Shown piece after piece: positions 1 to 7,199 of a stretch of DNA of 10,350 nt. The DNA is taken from NCBI GenBank assembly GCA_023265355.1, contig JAHFTZ010000037.1, positions 1 through 10,350 on the forward strand, given 5' to 3'. The notes under the pieces are model-generated. The model worked only from the letters and a program-made list of their open reading frames with translations. It was not told where the DNA came from and did no database searches. This stretch comes from Terriglobus sp. (lineage in GTDB: Bacteria; Acidobacteriota; Terriglobia; Terriglobales; Acidobacteriaceae). Every line of letters begins with the position of its first letter. Positions within the stretch are counted from its first letter, which is position 1. A program made the position numbers and the translations under genes.

Positions 1-2181
1 GACAGGCTTCCCGTTCTCCCCTTCGCTGGCTGCGAGCAGCATCCCGTGCGACTCCAGACCGCGCATCTTGCGGGGCGCGAGGTTGGTGATCACAACGATG
101 CGACGGCCGATGAGGTCCTCCGGCGTGTACCACTCCGCGATGCCGGAGAGGATCTGGCGCGTCTCGGTGCCGAGGTCGACTTCGAGGCGAAGAAGCTTGT
201 CTGCCTTGGGAATACGCTCTGCAACCTTGATCTGACCGACGCGGAGCTCGATCTTGGCAAAGTCGTCGATGGTGATGGGCTTATGCTGCTCGGCAACAAC
301 GGTGTCCGAAGGTGGAGCGATGTCCTGCGCCATGGCGTCTGTGACGGTCTTCGTCTCTGGGGCTGCTTCGGGAGCGGCTGCGGGCTTGCTGGTCTGTTCG
401 AGGTCGGTCATACGAGTGATGATTTCCTTGTCTGCGCGGGGGAAGATGGGGGCGAGGGTGCCGAGCTTTGTGCCGGGCTTGAGGCCTCCCCATTGGAGAT
501 TGTTGAGTTCGCCATTTTTGGCGGCTAGTTCGATGTCTTTGTCGTCACCGTGAAGCTGCTTCCACGCCTCTGAAGTAGAAGCGGGGATGAAGGGGTGCAG
601 CAAGATAGTAAGTGAGCGAATCGCTTCGGCTGCAGAGTAGAGCAAAGTGTCCAACTCGTCGTTATTGGAGGGATCTTTCGCTAATTTCCATGGTGCTGAT
701 GAACTAATTTGCTGATCGATATCGCCTAAAAATGAGAGAACTTCGCTTATTGCAAAATCAAAGCGATAGATTTCGAATCCACGTCGAACAGCATCTTCGG
801 CGTGAGCGAAAAGCCGTACTAGATGTTCATACGAGCCCTTCGGCGGCGGAACAATACCATCACGATATTTCACGATCATGGACAGTGTTCGGCTTACCAA
901 ATTTCCGTAACCATTTACCAGGTCGGCGTTGTAGCGCGTAACCATGGCGTCGAAGGAAAAGCTACCGTCCTGTCCGAAGGGAATCTCGCGCAGAAGGAAG
1001 TAGCGAAGAACATCGGCAGCAAACAGATCCTGCTCGGCCTTGGGTAGATCAGGCTTGAGTGAGCCGAAGCCTTCAAGGATCGTCTCCGAGCGGACGATGT
1101 TGCCACGCGACTTCGACATCTTCGACTCTTCAAAGAGCAGCCAGCCGTGGGCGACGATCTTCTTCGGCAGTGGCAGGCCGGCAGCCAGAAGGAAGGCCGG
1201 CCAGTAGACGCAGTGGAAGCGCGTGATCTCCTTGCCCACAATATGCAGGTCGGCGGGCCAGTACTTTTCAAACTTTGCGATCTCGGCGGGATCATCAGAT
1301 CCGTAGCCGATGGCGGTCATGTAATTGGCGAGCGCGTCGAGCCAGACGTAGATGACGTGCTTCTGTTCGGTGAGACCGGCGACGATCTCAGGAACGGGAA
1401 TCCCCCAGGTGAAGGACGAGCGCGAGATGGAGAGGTCGCGGAGCGCGCCTTCGATGTATTTGTTGCCTAGTTTGCTGAGGGCGATCCTGGAGGCAGGAAG
1501 GGACGAGCTGTCGTCGTCGGTGCCTGCAGCGTTGAGATCCTTCGCTTCGCTCAGGATGACAGTGGGCTGGGTTGCCTCGGCCTCGTTGACGTTGCAGCGC
1601 AGGAAGCTGAGAACCTCGTTCTTGCGCGCCTCTGGCGTAATCTCCAGCTCGTTCGATTCGATCAGGTTGATGAGCTGCGTCTGAAACTCGGAGAGCTTAA
1701 AGAAGAAGTTCTCTTCGGTGACGGTCTCCGTCAGTTTGCCGTCCGGGCCGATGGTGCCGGGAGGGCCTTCGACAAACATCTCTTCGCCGATCGAGTACTG
1801 GCCGGTGTAGGAGCGGAGTTCGATGAAACCGCGTTCGTAGAGCGTGGTGAAGAGCTTCTGCTCGCCGCGTTTGTGGGAGTCGTCGGTGGTGCGAATGTAC
1901 TGGTCGTAGGTGACGCCCATACGGTCCCAAAGTGACTTGAACTGCTCAGAAACCTGGTCGGCGAACTGCTGCGGCGGAATACCCGCAGCCTCGGCGGAGC
2001 GCTGGATCTTCTGTCCGTGCTCATCGGTGCCTGTCAGGAAGTAGGTATCGGACCCCTGCAGGCGCTTGCGCCGCGCGATGGTATCCGCCGTCAGCGTGGT
2101 GTAAGCGTGGCCGATGTGGGGGCGCGCGTTGACGTAGTAGATCGGGGTCGTGAGATAGAACTTGTCTTTTTTGTTGGGCAT
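1..2181 (-). CDS. metG: Methionyl-tRNA synthetase, 3' end beyond the window
   Basis: Class I aminoacyl-tRNA synthetase that charges tRNA-Met in the cytoplasm. The frame is open from ATG at 2179-2181 to base 1: 727 residues, C-terminus missing. The HIGH motif is at residues 22-25 (ARPHIGHAY), FLTGTDEHGQK follows near 60-70, and KMSKS is at 354-358 (bases 1108-1122). The anticodon-binding domain follows and keeps the Pro-Trp pair (APWKLAKD, W498). An Ala/Pro-rich linker near residues 590-625 leads to a C-terminal OB-fold tRNA-binding domain (NLAPRKMRGLESHGMLLAAS). Oddities: no cysteine occurs in residues 1-195, so the family's zinc-knuckle Cys positions are absent (YTGQYSIGEEMF region). About 48 extra residues (196-243) split the catalytic domain and include a repeat-derived stretch. 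GC falls sharply over 601-900. The gene is divergent from the propeller gene; there is no Shine-Dalgarno site before the ATG. Family call is essentially certain. Confidence 0.97.
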   Translation of the reverse strand, partial: MPNKKDKFYLTTPIYYVNARPHIGHAYTTLTADTIARRKRLQGSDTYFLTGTDEHGQKIQRSAEAAGIPPQQFADQVSEQFKSLWDRMGVTYDQYIRTTDDSHKRGEQKLFTTLYERGFIELRSYTGQYSIGEEMFVEGPPGTIGPDGKLTETVTEENFFFKLSEFQTQLINLIESNELEITPEARKNEVLSFLRCNVNEAEATQPTVILSEAKDLNAAGTDDDSSSLPASRIALSKLGNKYIEGALRDLSISRSSFTWGIPVPEIVAGLTEQKHVIYVWLDALANYMTAIGYGSDDPAEIAKFEKYWPADLHIVGKEITRFHCVYWPAFLLAAGLPLPKKIVAHGWLLFEESKMSKSRGNIVRSETILEGFGSLKPDLPKAEQDLFAADVLRYFLLREIPFGQDGSFSFDAMVTRYNADLVNGYGNLVSRTLSMIVKYRDGIVPPPKGSYEHLVRLFAHAEDAVRRGFEIYRFDFAISEVLSFLGDIDQQISSSAPWKLAKDPSNNDELDTLLYSAAEAIRSLTILLHPFIPASTSEAWKQLHGDDKDIELAAKNGELNNLQWGGLKPGTKLGTLAPIFPRADKEIITRMTDLEQTSKPAAAPEAAPETKTVTDAMAQDIAPPSDTVVAEQHKPITIDDFAKIELRVGQIKVAERIPKADKLLRLEVDLGTETRQILSGIAEWYTPEDLIGRRIVVITNLAPRKMRGLESHGMLLAASEGENGKPV
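1536..1561. repeat. Copy of a small hairpin repeat lying inside metG
   Basis: The plus strand reads GATCC, TTCGCTTCGCTC, AGGATGACA. ATCCT and AGGAT pair, and an inner GC pair of bases closes on a TTC triloop. It matches the two copies at 4521-4653 in sequence and in hairpin layout (5-bp outer stem, mismatch, short inner GC stem, triloop). On the metG strand it is read in frame as VILSEAKDL (residues 208-216). Repeats giving this peptide are, from memory, common in acidobacterial genomes. Confidence 0.75.
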
Positions 2182-2194
2182 CGCGGCTTTGGAC

Positions 2195-2200
2195 AGTTTA
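2195..2200 (-). promoter_or_regulatory. Probable metG -10 box (extended type)
   Basis: On the minus strand the sequence TGC-TAAACT is an extended -10 element, 13 nt before the metG ATG. It would give a leader of about 7 nt. No Shine-Dalgarno sequence lies between it and the start, and no convincing -35 was found. Confidence 0.35.
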
Positions 2201-2230
2201 GCAAGTTGTGGGCTTTGGGTCGGTGGAGAA

Positions 2231-2256
2231 CCCATGTCCCAGAAGCGGGAGATGGG
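2231..2256. promoter_or_regulatory. Inverted repeat in the metG/propeller divergent region
   Basis: CCCATGTCCC (2231-2240) and GGGAGATGGG (2247-2256) pair over 10 positions with a single G-G mismatch, around a 6-nt loop. It lies between the two divergent promoters, upstream of both predicted -10 boxes, where an operator for either gene could sit. There is no T-tract, so it is not an intrinsic terminator. Regulator unknown. Confidence 0.3.
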
Positions 2257-2293
2257 CACCTGGTGATATCGGATGCCGGGTGTCCGGGGGCGG

Positions 2294-2302
2294 TGCTATG
2301 CT
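2294..2302 (+). promoter_or_regulatory. Probable extended -10 box of the propeller gene
   Basis: TGC-TATGCT matches an extended -10 element and ends 8 nt before the ATG at 2311. A transcript from it would be leaderless or have about 2 nt of leader. No Shine-Dalgarno sequence is present and the -35 is poor. Confidence 0.35.
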
Positions 2303-2310
2303 GGCCGCCT

Positions 2311-3285
2311 ATGAAATCGCGCTCGTTTCTCTCTCTTCTGCCGATCGTGGCCTTTGCCGCCGCCTTGCCCGCGCAGACATTGCTGGTCACGAACCAGTAT
2401 GCGCATACCTTGAGCTTTGTGGATCCCGCGACGGCCAAAGTGGTCGCCGAGGTCGCGGAGGGTGGTGCCGGGCACGAGGTCATCGCTTCTCCGGACGGCC
2501 GTTGGGCGGTGGTGCCTCTGTACGGCTCCGCAGGCGTCGGCAAGCCCGGCACCGATGGAAGCACGATGCTGATCGTGGACATTCCCGCGCACAAGGTCGT
2601 GAAGACCTTCAACTTTGGCCACGGCGTGCGTCCTAACAAACCGGTCTGGGACGCGAAGCGAAACGTGCTCTACGTGACCACGGAGCTCGACAAGACGGTC
2701 TCGGTGCTGGATCCGAAGACGTGGACGATTGTCGGGTCGATTCCAACGGAGCAGGAGCAGTCGCACATGTTCGCGCTCTCAAATGACGGGATGCGCGGCT
2801 ATACGGCCAACGTAGGGCCGGGAACGGTCTCTGTGATGGATATCGCGGGCCGGAAGACGCTGAAGGTGATCCCCATTTCAAAGGACACGCAGAGGATCGC
2901 GGTATCGAACGACGACAAATGGGTTTTTACCGCAGACCAGGTCGAGCCGAAGCTGGCCGTGATCGACTCAAAGACCATGGCGCTGAAGAGCTGGGTCACA
3001 CTGCCCGGGATAGGGTACGGAACAGCGCCCACAAAGGACGGAAAGTACCTGATCGTGACACTTCGACCGTCGCACCAGGTGGCCATCGTCGACCTCGCCA
3101 GCCTGAAGGTCGTGAAGACGATTGCCCTGGAAGAGATTCCCACAGAGGTGATCGTGCGCCCGGACGGCAAGGTGGCCTACGTAAGCTGTGGGCACCGCGT
3201 AGCCGCTCTGGATACCTCCACCTGGGCCGTGCAGAACTGGATCGCCACCGGCAATGGGGCGGATGGGCTCGCCTGGGTGGAGTAA
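2311..3285 (+). CDS. Secreted YVTN-family beta-propeller repeat protein
   Basis: 324 residues. An N-terminal signal peptide is clear: MKSR, a hydrophobic core to about residue 19, then a likely cleavage site ALPA|QT near residue 21. The mature part is a string of about 40-residue blade repeats of the YVTN/SMP-30-like WD type, with recurring motifs: LLVTNQYAHTLSFVDPAT (24-41), YVTTELDKTVSVLDPKTW (121-138), YTANVGPGTVSVMDIAGR (164-181), VFTADQVEPKLAVIDSKT (205-222), LIVTLRPSHQVAIVDLAS (247-264) and YVSCGHRVAALDTSTW (290-305). These suggest a propeller of six or seven blades acting in the periplasm or outside the cell. No catalytic motif is visible, so binding or scaffolding is likelier than catalysis; the ligand is unknown. 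The frame is open farther upstream to 2017, but that part is antisense to metG and the signal peptide fixes the start at 2311. Confidence 0.88.
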   Translation: MKSRSFLSLLPIVAFAAALPAQTLLVTNQYAHTLSFVDPATAKVVAEVAEGGAGHEVIASPDGRWAVVPLYGSAGVGKPGTDGSTMLIVDIPAHKVVKTFNFGHGVRPNKPVWDAKRNVLYVTTELDKTVSVLDPKTWTIVGSIPTEQEQSHMFALSNDGMRGYTANVGPGTVSVMDIAGRKTLKVIPISKDTQRIAVSNDDKWVFTADQVEPKLAVIDSKTMALKSWVTLPGIGYGTAPTKDGKYLIVTLRPSHQVAIVDLASLKVVKTIALEEIPTEVIVRPDGKVAYVSCGHRVAALDTSTWAVQNWIATGNGADGLAWVE

Positions 3286-3293
3286 CCACCATT

Positions 3294-3299
3294 TATCCT
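3294..3299 (+). promoter_or_regulatory. Possible -10 box for leaderless rlmN
   Basis: TATCCT lies in the 20-bp gap after the propeller gene and ends exactly 6 nt before the rlmN ATG, which would place +1 on the A of the start codon. There is no Shine-Dalgarno site in this gap. The alternative is read-through from the propeller gene with weak initiation. Confidence 0.28.
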
Positions 3300-3305
3300 G
3301 TAGAT

Positions 3306-4517
3306 ATGGCATTGGTGGAGCAAAAGATCGCGTTGTTTGGAATGGCTCTGCCGGAGCTGATCGAGCGCATGGCCGCCTGGGGCGAAAAACCCTACCGCGC
3401 GCGGCAGGTCTGGGACGCGCTCTATAAGCAGAGGGTGACTGCGCTGGACGAGATCACCGTTCTGCCCCTTGCTCTGCGCGAGCGGCTGGCGTCTGAGGGT
3501 GTTGTCATCGGTCTTCCCGAAATGGCGCAAACGGCCACAAGCGTGGACGGTACGGAACGCTACCTGATGCGCATGGCCGACGGCGAAACGGTCGAAACCG
3601 TCTGGATGCCGGATGGCGACGGCGGCGAGCGCGGCGACGGCTCCGAGGCGGCGGTGGAAGAGTCGGATGAGGTCGTCACAGCCGACGAAGCCGTAGACAA
3701 GACCAACGGCTATAAGCGACCCGACAAGCGAAACTGGGGTGCGTTAGCCGAGAAGGGATATCGCCGCGCCACGATCTGCATCTCCAGCCAGGTGGGCTGC
3801 GCGGTGAACTGCCAGTTCTGCCTGACGGCCAAACTTGGAATCAAGCGCAACCTGACCGCCGGGGAGATCGCCGGACAGGTGGCGGCGGTGCTCAACCGAC
3901 ACGGCGTGAAGATGGGCAAGGATCGCATCAACCTGGTGTTCATGGGGATGGGTGAGCCCTTCCTGAACTACGACGCGTTTATGGACTCGGTGCGTCTGCT
4001 GGTAGAAGGTGTCGGGATTCCCGATTCGCGGATGACGGTTTCCACGAGCGGTATCGAGCCTTCTATCCGCCGGTTTGCGACAGAGACAGTACGGCCCAAG
4101 CTGGCGTTGAGTCTGAATGCTTCAAACGATGCCGTGCGCACCGAGATCATGCCGATCACGAAGAAATGGAACATCGAGATGCTTCTGGACGCGGTGAAGA
4201 CGATTCCGATGGGTAAGCGCGATTGGGTGACCTTCGAGTACGTGATGCTGGGCGGGGTGAATGATCAGCCGCAGCATGCTCGCGAGGTGCTTGCGTTGTT
4301 GAAGGGAATGCACGCCAAGGTGAATCTCATCGTGTGGAATCCCGGGCCTGGGATCGCCTACTCGCAGCCCGATCCGGATGCGGTCGCTGTCTTTCAGAAG
4401 ATGATGATCGATGGCGGGATGCCGACGTACATTCGCAGGCCGCGCGGGCGGGATATCTATGCGGCGTGTGGGCAGTTGAAGCGGACCGTGCAGGATGAGC
4501 TGGTGAGTATTCAGTAG
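3306..4517 (+). CDS. rlmN: Dual-specificity 23S rRNA A2503 / tRNA A37 C2-methyltransferase
   Basis: Radical-SAM methyltransferase that adds a methyl group to C2 of A2503 in 23S rRNA and of A37 in some tRNAs. 403 residues, longer than the usual 350-390. The N-terminal helical domain (about 10-70) has the family signature KPYRARQVWDALY. The 4Fe-4S cysteines form CxxxCxxC at C165, C169 and C172, preceded by ISSQVG; GMGEP (214-218) is the SAM-binding stretch. The methyl-carrying cysteine is C388 in DIYAACGQL. The ordinary short link between ETVWMP (96-102) and the RATICISSQVG strand is here about 50 residues long and rich in Gly, Asp and Glu. ATG 3306 fits the family N-terminus; the frame opens farther upstream but overlaps the propeller gene. 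It follows that gene by 20 bp, so the two may share a transcript. Confidence 0.95.
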   Translation: MALVEQKIALFGMALPELIERMAAWGEKPYRARQVWDALYKQRVTALDEITVLPLALRERLASEGVVIGLPEMAQTATSVDGTERYLMRMADGETVETVWMPDGDGGERGDGSEAAVEESDEVVTADEAVDKTNGYKRPDKRNWGALAEKGYRRATICISSQVGCAVNCQFCLTAKLGIKRNLTAGEIAGQVAAVLNRHGVKMGKDRINLVFMGMGEPFLNYDAFMDSVRLLVEGVGIPDSRMTVSTSGIEPSIRRFATETVRPKLALSLNASNDAVRTEIMPITKKWNIEMLLDAVKTIPMGKRDWVTFEYVMLGGVNDQPQHAREVLALLKGMHAKVNLIVWNPGPGIAYSQPDPDAVAVFQKMMIDGGMPTYIRRPRGRDIYAACGQLKRTVQDELVSIQ

Positions 4518-4520
4518 GTC

Positions 4521-4653
4521 GATCTTTCCAGGAAACAGCAGATTCCTTCGCTGCGCTACGGAATGACAAATCTAAGGAAGCCTGAAAATGGCGTTTCTCT
4601 TTTTGTCATCCCGCAGCGCAGCGGAGGGATCTGCTGTTATTTCCTGAAAGATC
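4521..4653. repeat. Long imperfect inverted repeat made of two hairpin-repeat copies
   Basis: The left arm (4521-4570) begins GATCTTTCCAGGAAACAGC and ends GGAATGACAAA. The right arm (about 4603-4653) is its inverse, so the locus can form a roughly 50-bp hairpin with a 30-nt loop. Arm differences are a 1-nt gap, a 3-nt gap (TAA) and four substitutions. Each arm also holds its own small hairpin: ATTCC...GGAAT on the left, ATCCC...GGGAT on the right, with compensatory changes. The repeat lies between convergent rlmN and the transporter, where it may also stop transcription from both sides, though no T-tract follows. It resembles REP/BIME-like dispersed elements; no open reading frame of its own is evident. 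Confidence 0.85.
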
Positions 4654-4724
4654 CATTGATGCACTCCGCGCACCCCCGCTTTTGCGCGATGAAGCTGCAC
4701 AAAGAGGGGGTACTCGGTGGTCAA

Positions 4725-6065
4725 CTACGGCACGGTGGGCTCGTCTACGCGGACGGTCAGATTCTGGCCGAGGCGTGGGACGAGGAAGTTGAAGATCGCT
4801 AGCGACGTGAGATACGCGCATCCCGCGATGAGGAAAATCAGGAACGGGTGATGGAGCCACACGGTCTTCGTGAACCAAGTGAAGAGCGCGCCGCCGATTG
4901 CACCCGCCGCTCCACCGATCCCCACCACCGTGGAAACAGTCGTGGAAGGGAAGATGTCGGAGGGTGTGGCGAAGAGATTCGCGGACCATCCCTGATGTGC
5001 GGCGGCTGCAATCGCGAGCAGACCCACGGCAAGCCAGACATTGTTCGGGAAGCGTGAGTGCACCACGGGAACAAAAATGGCAAAGATGGAGAAGGATGCG
5101 CAGATGAGCATCGCCAGCTTGCGTCCCTTGTTCACATCCATACCGCGACGCATGAAGTGACCGGCGATGTATCCACCGCCAACGGAGCCGACGCTGGAGC
5201 CGCAGTAGATCAGGATCAGCGGCAGACCGACGTGCTTCAGATCGAGGTTGTAGTTTTCGTGGAAGTACTTCGGCAACCAGAAGAGGTAGAACCACCAGAC
5301 GGGATCGGTGAGTCCCTTGGCGATAGCAAACGCCCAGAGACCTCGGCTCTTGAGGACATAGCCCAAGCTGCTGCCCTGGTACTGCTTCAGCGGAAGCTCC
5401 AGGTTCGCCTGCGTCTGCGTGGCCGTCCGGCGGAGCTTGTTATAGGGGAAGAGCAGCCAGAGGACCAGCCAGACCATCCCCATCGAGCCCGTCGTAAGGA
5501 AGGCGGCGCGCCAGCCGTAGATGCTGGTGACGAAGGGAATCAGAATCGGTGCGATGAGCGACGAGAAGTTGGCTCCAGAGTTCCAGATACCGGTGGCGAG
5601 GGCGCGCTCTTCGGTGGGGAACCACTCGCTGGTAGCCTTGATGGCCGCAGGGAAGTTGCCGCTTTCGCCGATGCCCAACATAAACCGCGCCAGGCAGAAT
5701 CCTGCGACACTGCCGACGAAGACATGGCTCATGGAGGCCAGACCCCAGAGGCCGATGGCCAGCGCGTAGCCGAGTTTGGTACCTAGCTTGTCGATGATGC
5801 GGCCAGAGACCAGCAGGCCGATGCCATAGGCGATCTGGAAGAAGATGAGGACGTTGCCGAAGTGGTCGTTAAAGGCCTGGGGGCTGTTGTCGTCCCACTG
5901 CATGAAGGGGAGTTTGTGCAGCTCCGGTTCGATGAGGGAGAAGACGGAACGGTCCATGTAATTGATGGTGGTGGCGAGGAAGAGAAGGCCGCAGACCATC
6001 CAGCGCACATTGGATTTCTGCGCTTCTGGGGCATACGTCGTGTACGGCTGGTTCACAGTGGACAA
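4725..6065 (-). CDS. MFS transporter, anion:cation symporter (hexuronate/ExuT-like)
   Basis: 446 residues with about 12 predicted membrane segments: an inner-membrane major facilitator permease. Signatures of the ACS subfamily (ExuT, GudP and relatives) are clear: LLFLATTINYMDRSVFSLI in the first segment, GRIIDKLGTKLGY as the motif-A loop, and LGIGESGNFPAAIKATSEWFP followed by ERALATGIWNSGANF in segments 4-5. Members carry glucuronate, galacturonate, glucarate or other organic anions with a cation; the substrate here cannot be fixed from sequence alone. The start is TTG (6063-6065): no ATG or GTG occurs in frame back to a stop at 6111-6113, and AGGAG lies 8 nt upstream. Divergent from hldD, convergent with rlmN. 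No uronate catabolic gene is adjacent in this window. Confidence 0.9.
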   Translation of the reverse strand: MSTVNQPYTTYAPEAQKSNVRWMVCGLLFLATTINYMDRSVFSLIEPELHKLPFMQWDDNSPQAFNDHFGNVLIFFQIAYGIGLLVSGRIIDKLGTKLGYALAIGLWGLASMSHVFVGSVAGFCLARFMLGIGESGNFPAAIKATSEWFPTEERALATGIWNSGANFSSLIAPILIPFVTSIYGWRAAFLTTGSMGMVWLVLWLLFPYNKLRRTATQTQANLELPLKQYQGSSLGYVLKSRGLWAFAIAKGLTDPVWWFYLFWLPKYFHENYNLDLKHVGLPLILIYCGSSVGSVGGGYIAGHFMRRGMDVNKGRKLAMLICASFSIFAIFVPVVHSRFPNNVWLAVGLLAIAAAAHQGWSANLFATPSDIFPSTTVSTVVGIGGAAGAIGGALFTWFTKTVWLHHPFLIFLIAGCAYLTSLAIFNFLVPRLGQNLTVRVDEPTVP

Positions 6066-6073
6066 GTGGACGA

Positions 6074-6078
6074 CTCCT
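6074..6078 (-). promoter_or_regulatory. Shine-Dalgarno site that decides the TTG start of the transporter
   Basis: AGGAG on the minus strand, spaced 8 nt from the TTG at 6065. The only other nearby minus-strand start, ATG at 6112-6114, is in a different frame. Confidence 0.8.
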
Positions 6079-6112
6079 GGAGCTGCGGAACGGATTGAAA
6101 ATGTTACGGCTC

Positions 6113-6142
6113 ATCGTAGCGGTTGGAGGGTACTGTCGCCAA
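6113..6142 (-). promoter_or_regulatory. Probable sigma-70-type promoter of the transporter gene
   Basis: On the minus strand TTGGCG (6137-6142) and TACGAT (6113-6118) are separated by 18 nt, giving a leader of about 40 nt before the TTG start. Match to consensus is moderate. Confidence 0.4.
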
Positions 6143-6162
6143 CTGTCCGGTTCGTCAGGTTC

Positions 6163-6168
6163 TACAAT
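6163..6168 (+). promoter_or_regulatory. Probable -10 box of the hldD-kinase operon
   Basis: TACAAT differs from the consensus at one base and would start transcription near 6175, about 40 nt before hldD. The -35 is weak. It faces away from the transporter promoter 20 bp off, so both could share a regulator. Confidence 0.4.
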
Positions 6169-6214
6169 GGATCTGGATCGCTGGCCGGATTATGGTCACA
6201 AGGTGCTGTTTCGG

Positions 6215-7195
6215 ATGAAGAAGACGATCGTGGTAACTGGGGCGGCGGGCTTCATCGGACGCAACACGGTGGCGGAATTGAATCGCCGCGGCGAAGATCG
6301 TCTTCTGCTGGTCGATGAACTGGGAACAGACAACAAGTGGAAGAATCTTGTCGGCCTGACGTTCGACGACCTCATTTCGCCGGACGATTTCCTCCTAAGT
6401 GTCGAGCAGAATGAGTTGAAGGATGTGCGAGGGATCGTGCATCTGGGTGCCTGTAGCGCCACGACCGAGCGCGATGCGGACTATCTTCTGCAGAACAACT
6501 ACCGCTACACACGAACCTTGGCCGAGTGGTCCGCAAAGCATGAGGTCCGCTTCGTCTATGCGTCCTCTGGCGCGACCTATGGCGATGGTTCGCTGGGCTA
6601 TAGCGACGCGGATGCCGTAACGCCAACGCTGGCTCCTCTGAATATGTACGGCTACTCGAAGCACATGGTGGATCTGTGGGCGCTGAGGAATGGGCTCTTC
6701 GAGGGGTCGAATCCCATCGTTGGCCTGAAGTACTTCAATGTCTATGGGCCGAACGAGGAGCATAAGGGCGAGATGCGCTCCGTGGTGCATAAGAGCTTTG
6801 GCCAGATTCAAAGCGAAGGCAGGGTCCAGCTCTTCAAAAGCTACGTTCCAGGATATGCGGACGGGGAACAGATGCGCGACTTTCTCTACGTGAAAGACGC
6901 CGTCGATGTGACACTGTACTTTCTGGAAGAAAATAGGTTGGGTGGATTATTCAACTGCGGAACCGGCGAGGCCCGCACGTGGAAGTCGCTGGCACAGGCC
7001 GTCTTCGATGCCATGGGGCGGAAACCGCAGATTGAGTACGTCGAAATGCCCGAGGCGCTTCGCGGAAAGTACCAGTACTTCACCGAAGCGAAGATCGAAA
7101 AGCTGCGTGCAGCCGGCTACGACCGTAATTTTATGAGGATTGAAGAGGGCGTGCGCGATTACGTGCAGGCCTATCTTGCAACAAAGGGGAACTGA
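6215..7195 (+). CDS. hldD: ADP-L-glycero-D-manno-heptose 6-epimerase
   Basis: Extended short-chain dehydrogenase/epimerase that converts ADP-D-glycero-beta-D-manno-heptose to the L-glycero form, the heptose donor for the LPS inner core; it binds NADP tightly. 326 residues, close to the family length. The Rossmann glycine motif is TGAAGFIG (8-15). The hallmark GACSATTERDADYLLQNNY spans 78-96, the catalytic Ser region is YASSGATYG (115-123), Tyr145 and Lys149 form YxxxK (YGYSK), and K172 lies in KYFNVYGPNEEHKGEM. The start at 6215 matches the family N-terminus (MKKTIVVTG) and has AAGGTG 9 nt upstream; an in-frame start at 6095 would add 40 unrelated residues. The next gene begins 4 nt after the stop, so the two form an operon. 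Confidence 0.95.
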   Translation: MKKTIVVTGAAGFIGRNTVAELNRRGEDRLLLVDELGTDNKWKNLVGLTFDDLISPDDFLLSVEQNELKDVRGIVHLGACSATTERDADYLLQNNYRYTRTLAEWSAKHEVRFVYASSGATYGDGSLGYSDADAVTPTLAPLNMYGYSKHMVDLWALRNGLFEGSNPIVGLKYFNVYGPNEEHKGEMRSVVHKSFGQIQSEGRVQLFKSYVPGYADGEQMRDFLYVKDAVDVTLYFLEENRLGGLFNCGTGEARTWKSLAQAVFDAMGRKPQIEYVEMPEALRGKYQYFTEAKIEKLRAAGYDRNFMRIEEGVRDYVQAYLATKGN

Positions 7196-7199
7196 ATAA

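Noticed and set aside
1493..1606. Direct repeat GCAGGAAG at 1493-1500 and 1599-1606 as a target-site duplication around the metG insertion
   Set aside because: The offset is 106 bp, not a multiple of three, so a simple insertion with this duplication would have broken the frame; an 8-bp match can occur by chance.
2017..2310. Upstream extension of the propeller gene (98 more codons)
   Set aside because: Overlaps metG on the other strand, and would bury a clear signal peptide that starts at 2311.
4667..4688. CGCGCA/TGCGCG hairpin near the end of the transporter gene as a terminator
   Set aside because: Only 6 bp with a 10-nt loop and no T-tract on either strand.
5058..5786. Plus-strand open frame of 242 codons
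   Set aside because: Lies wholly antisense to the MFS transporter; charged low-information product.
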